Notes under the pieces: model-generated
What the model was told of the DNA's origin: nothing
What the model saw: only the letters and a program-made list of their open reading frames with translations
The model's database searches: none
Position numbers and translations under genes: made by a program
Shown here: piece after piece, positions 61,793 through 64,000 of the stretch
How positions within the stretch are numbered: the first letter of the stretch is position 1
How the letters are laid out: each line of letters begins with the position of its first letter
NCBI RefSeq assembly: GCF_018500185.1
Contig: NZ_JAHBGI010000003.1
Span: forward strand, 62,001 to 126,000
DNA: 64,000 bases
Direction: 5' to 3'
Source of the DNA: Litoribacter ruber
GTDB taxonomy: Bacteria; Bacteroidota; Bacteroidia; Cytophagales; Cyclobacteriaceae

Positions 61793-63809
61793 CCGACTCA
61801 TTCATAGCAAAAGCCCATACCTTCTCCAGCACGCCTACAACCCGGTGGATTGGCAGGAGTGGAATGAGGATGCTTTGCAGCAGGCCGTGTCTCAAAACAA
61901 GCCCATTCTGGTCAGTATTGGCTATTCAGCCTGTCATTGGTGCCATGTGATGGAAAAAGAAAGCTTTGAGGATGAGGCTACCGCGAAGTTGATGAATGAG
62001 CACTTTGTATGCATCAAAATTGACCGTGAGGAGCGGCCAGATCTGGACAACATCTACATGGATGCTGTGCAGGCTATGGGGCTCAATGGCGGCTGGCCCT
62101 TAAATGTTTTTCTTTTGCCAAACCAAAAGCCTTTTTATGGAGGCACTTATTTTCCCAATAAAAACTTTAAGGCTTTATTGAAAAACATTACCCAGGCATT
62201 TGATGAGCACTATGATAAGCTGGCTGAAAGTGCAGATGGCTTTGGGGAAACCTTGAGTAGGTTGGAAAAGGATAAATATGGGCTTTCCGATGAAACCATA
62301 CAGACCACTGATGAGGTCATACACAAAGCAGCTGAAGAGATCCTAAAGCAATTTGATGGCCAATGGGGAGGTCTCTCAAGGAGCCCTAAGTTCCCCATGC
62401 CCGCAATCTGGGAATTTCTGTTGAGCTACTCTAGGCTTTCCGACAATTTGGAGGTAAGAGATCAGGTATTGTTTACGCTCAAAAAAATCGGAATGGGAGG
62501 CATCTATGACCATGTCGGAGGTGGATTTGCAAGATATTCGGTAGACGCCGAGTGGTTTGCCCCACATTTTGAAAAAATGCTCTACGACAACGGTCAACTT
62601 TTATCCATGTATGCCAAGGCCTACCAAGCCAGTGATGACAGCTTTTTCTTGGAAAAGATCTGTGAAACCATAGCATGGCTTAAAAATGATATGCTTCAGC
62701 CTGAAGGTGGCTTTAATGCTGCCATTGATGCCGACAGTGAGGGAGTAGAAGGAAAGTTCTATACTTGGAAGGCAAACGATCTGGAGGATATGCTTGGGGA
62801 GGATTTTGAGTGGTTTAAAGACCTCTACAACATTAAGGATGCAGGAAACTGGGAAGAAGGCACCAACATTCTATTTCAAACCCAGGAATACGACCAAATT
62901 TCTCAGAAGTATGGCTTTACGGAAACAGACCTACATACCAAATTGAAGGGGATAAAGCATAAACTTTTCACACATCGTCAAAACAGGGTAAAACCAGGCT
63001 TGGATGACAAGATTTTGACCGGCTGGAATGCGTTAACCATTACTGGGCTTGTTGATTGCTATTTCGCCTGTGGAAAAGAGGAGTATAGAAATTTGGCTCT
63101 TAATGCGGCTAATTTCATCGCAGACAAATTATACACCGACAAAAAACTCTATAGAGTTTACAAAGAAGGGACCGCCTACAACAACGCCTTCCTGGAAGAT
63201 TACGCCACAACAATAGAGGCAAACATCAAAGTTTATCAAATGACGGGGGATATAAAATGGATTGAATTAAGCCGTGAGATGACTGCAGTGGTTATGGATG
63301 AATTTCTTGACCAGAAGGAACCCCTATTCTTTTTCAACAATCCAAAATCGGAAAAACTTATTGCCAATAAAAAAGAGCTTTTCGATAATGTAATCCCATC
63401 AAGCAATTCCAAAATGGCCAGAAATCTTCATTTCTTAGGTCTGTATTATTACAATGAGGAATATCTGGACCTTTCCAAAAAGATGCTGGGAATGGTGCAA
63501 AAGCTTATCCTATCTGATCCCGCTTTTATGGCCCATTGGGCTCAACATTACATGGAGATGCATTTGCCTACAGGCGAGATAGCTATAATGGGCCCAAGTG
63601 CCAAGAAGCAAGCGGAAAGGCTTGCCAAATCACTCCACCCTAATGTTGTTTTCAGTTTCTCAAAAGTGGAATCTTCCACTCCCCCACTCTTGGAAGGCAA
63701 AACTGTCCCAGAAACAGGTTCACGTTTTTATGTCTGCTTTAATAAGACCTGCAAACAGCCTGTAGAAACAGTAGAAGAGGCCTTGAAACAATTACCTAAG
63801 CTGAATTAA
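61779..63809 (+). CDS. Thioredoxin-domain (YyaL/SSP411-like) protein
   Basis: From ATG 61779 ([25 protein letters not shown]) it has 676 residues, usual for YyaL. The N-terminal thioredoxin-like domain has [16 protein letters not shown] with a CHWC site and a cis-Pro region ([11 protein letters not shown]). The rest is an (alpha/alpha)6 barrel-like part with [42 protein letters not shown] and [11 protein letters not shown]. Its role is uncertain; a redox-linked or mutarotase/epimerase-like function is suggested for the family. The in-frame ATG at 61710 falls inside the GSCFA gene and was not used. priA begins right after its stop. Confidence 0.93.
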   Translation: MKNANRLIHSKSPYLLQHAYNPVDWQEWNEDALQQAVSQNKPILVSIGYSACHWCHVMEKESFEDEATAKLMNEHFVCIKIDREERPDLDNIYMDAVQAMGLNGGWPLNVFLLPNQKPFYGGTYFPNKNFKALLKNITQAFDEHYDKLAESADGFGETLSRLEKDKYGLSDETIQTTDEVIHKAAEEILKQFDGQWGGLSRSPKFPMPAIWEFLLSYSRLSDNLEVRDQVLFTLKKIGMGGIYDHVGGGFARYSVDAEWFAPHFEKMLYDNGQLLSMYAKAYQASDDSFFLEKICETIAWLKNDMLQPEGGFNAAIDADSEGVEGKFYTWKANDLEDMLGEDFEWFKDLYNIKDAGNWEEGTNILFQTQEYDQISQKYGFTETDLHTKLKGIKHKLFTHRQNRVKPGLDDKILTGWNALTITGLVDCYFACGKEEYRNLALNAANFIADKLYTDKKLYRVYKEGTAYNNAFLEDYATTIEANIKVYQMTGDIKWIELSREMTAVVMDEFLDQKEPLFFFNNPKSEKLIANKKELFDNVIPSSNSKMARNLHFLGLYYYNEEYLDLSKKMLGMVQKLILSDPAFMAHWAQHYMEMHLPTGEIAIMGPSAKKQAERLAKSLHPNVVFSFSKVESSTPPLLEGKTVPETGSRFYVCFNKTCKQPVETVEEALKQLPKLN

Positions 63810-64000
63810 ATGTTTGAGAACACCTTATTCGACAATTCTGAATCGGCCCAAGGTGGCCATTTTGCGGATGTAATCCTTCCGGTCCCGATTCCCAAAATGT
63901 TTACCTATAAAATCCAAAAAGAGCTCTTGGCTGAAATTCAAATTGGCCAGCGCGTGATGGTGCATTTCGGGAAAAGAAAAGTGTTGACGGGCATCATTGG
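63810..64000 (+). CDS. priA: Primosomal protein N' (PriA), 5' part only
   Basis: The ATG at 63810 directly follows the YyaL stop. The 63 visible residues (MFENTLFDNSESAQGG then FADVILPVPIPKMFTYKI, IGQRVMVHFGKRKVLTGII) match the N-terminal 3'BD domain of PriA, which binds the 3' end of the leading strand. PriA restarts replication by loading DnaB. The gene is cut by the right edge of the window. Confidence 0.9.
   Translation, partial: MFENTLFDNSESAQGGHFADVILPVPIPKMFTYKIQKELLAEIQIGQRVMVHFGKRKVLTGII

Overview
The window is chromosomal DNA of a Bacteroidota bacterium, most likely order Cytophagales and close to Cyclobacteriaceae (Algoriphagus-like). The evidence is a SusC/SusD/SusE polysaccharide locus, three secreted proteins with C-terminal T9SS sorting domains, a Bacteroidota promoter (TTTG-N19-TAnnTTTG) before rpsF, weak Shine-Dalgarno sites and moderate GC. 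The genus is an inference; no rRNA gene is present to fix it.

Layout. 1-1.8 kb: a SatD-like regulator (cut by the left edge) with three phased operator-like repeats, then a flavin-dependent oxidoreductase. 1.9-17.4 kb: an alpha-glucan (starch/maltodextrin) utilisation locus. A T9SS-secreted GH13 amylase, SusE/F-like and SusD-like lipoproteins and the SusC transporter lie on the minus strand. A divergent LacI-family regulator, a cytoplasmic GH31 alpha-glucosidase, a GH13 lipoprotein and an SLC45-type sugar permease lie on the plus strand. A shared LacI-type operator sequence occurs in both promoter regions. 17.5-22.2 kb: small metabolic genes (hemG-like, two tandem GyrI-like proteins, creatininase, GNAT, DUF4269, solute-binding domain). 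22.5-28.8 kb: housekeeping genes (surE, ribBA, dnaG, mrp/apbC, nifU-type). 28.8-35.1 kb: secreted M43 protease, PASTA protein, T9SS protein, rhodanese.

35.1-35.96 kb is the most unusual region. An intact tRNA-Met(CAT) gene and a short GIY-YIG nuclease gene sit between two broken copies of the same tRNA. The stems of the broken copies are almost perfectly kept, but all four of the loops seen are replaced or interrupted by palindromic TCCCGA...TCGGGA inserts. A 49-bp perfect direct repeat (tRNA 3' end plus terminator) brackets the nuclease gene. This looks like a miniature tRNA-targeting mobile element that may not have been described.

36-46.9 kb: HAD phosphatase, site-2 protease, DbpA-like helicase, a probable metal (zinc-like) uptake locus (histidine-rich DUF4625 lipoprotein plus ZnuD-like TonB receptor) with three copies of a TTGCAA-N5-TTGCAA palindrome, an M24 peptidase, a TPR protein and a CCA-transferase. 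47.1-64 kb: a mostly plus-strand core region (pyrG, yidC, metallo-hydrolase, parA, parB, DUF5683, dapB, lepB, then ung, apaG, two methyltransferases, rpsF-rpsR-rplI, GSCFA, YyaL-like, start of priA). A pair of facing DnaA-box-like sites lies between yidC and parAB. Dispersed degenerate intergenic repeats occur at about 1.9, 32.8, 35.2, 55.8 and 59.4 kb.
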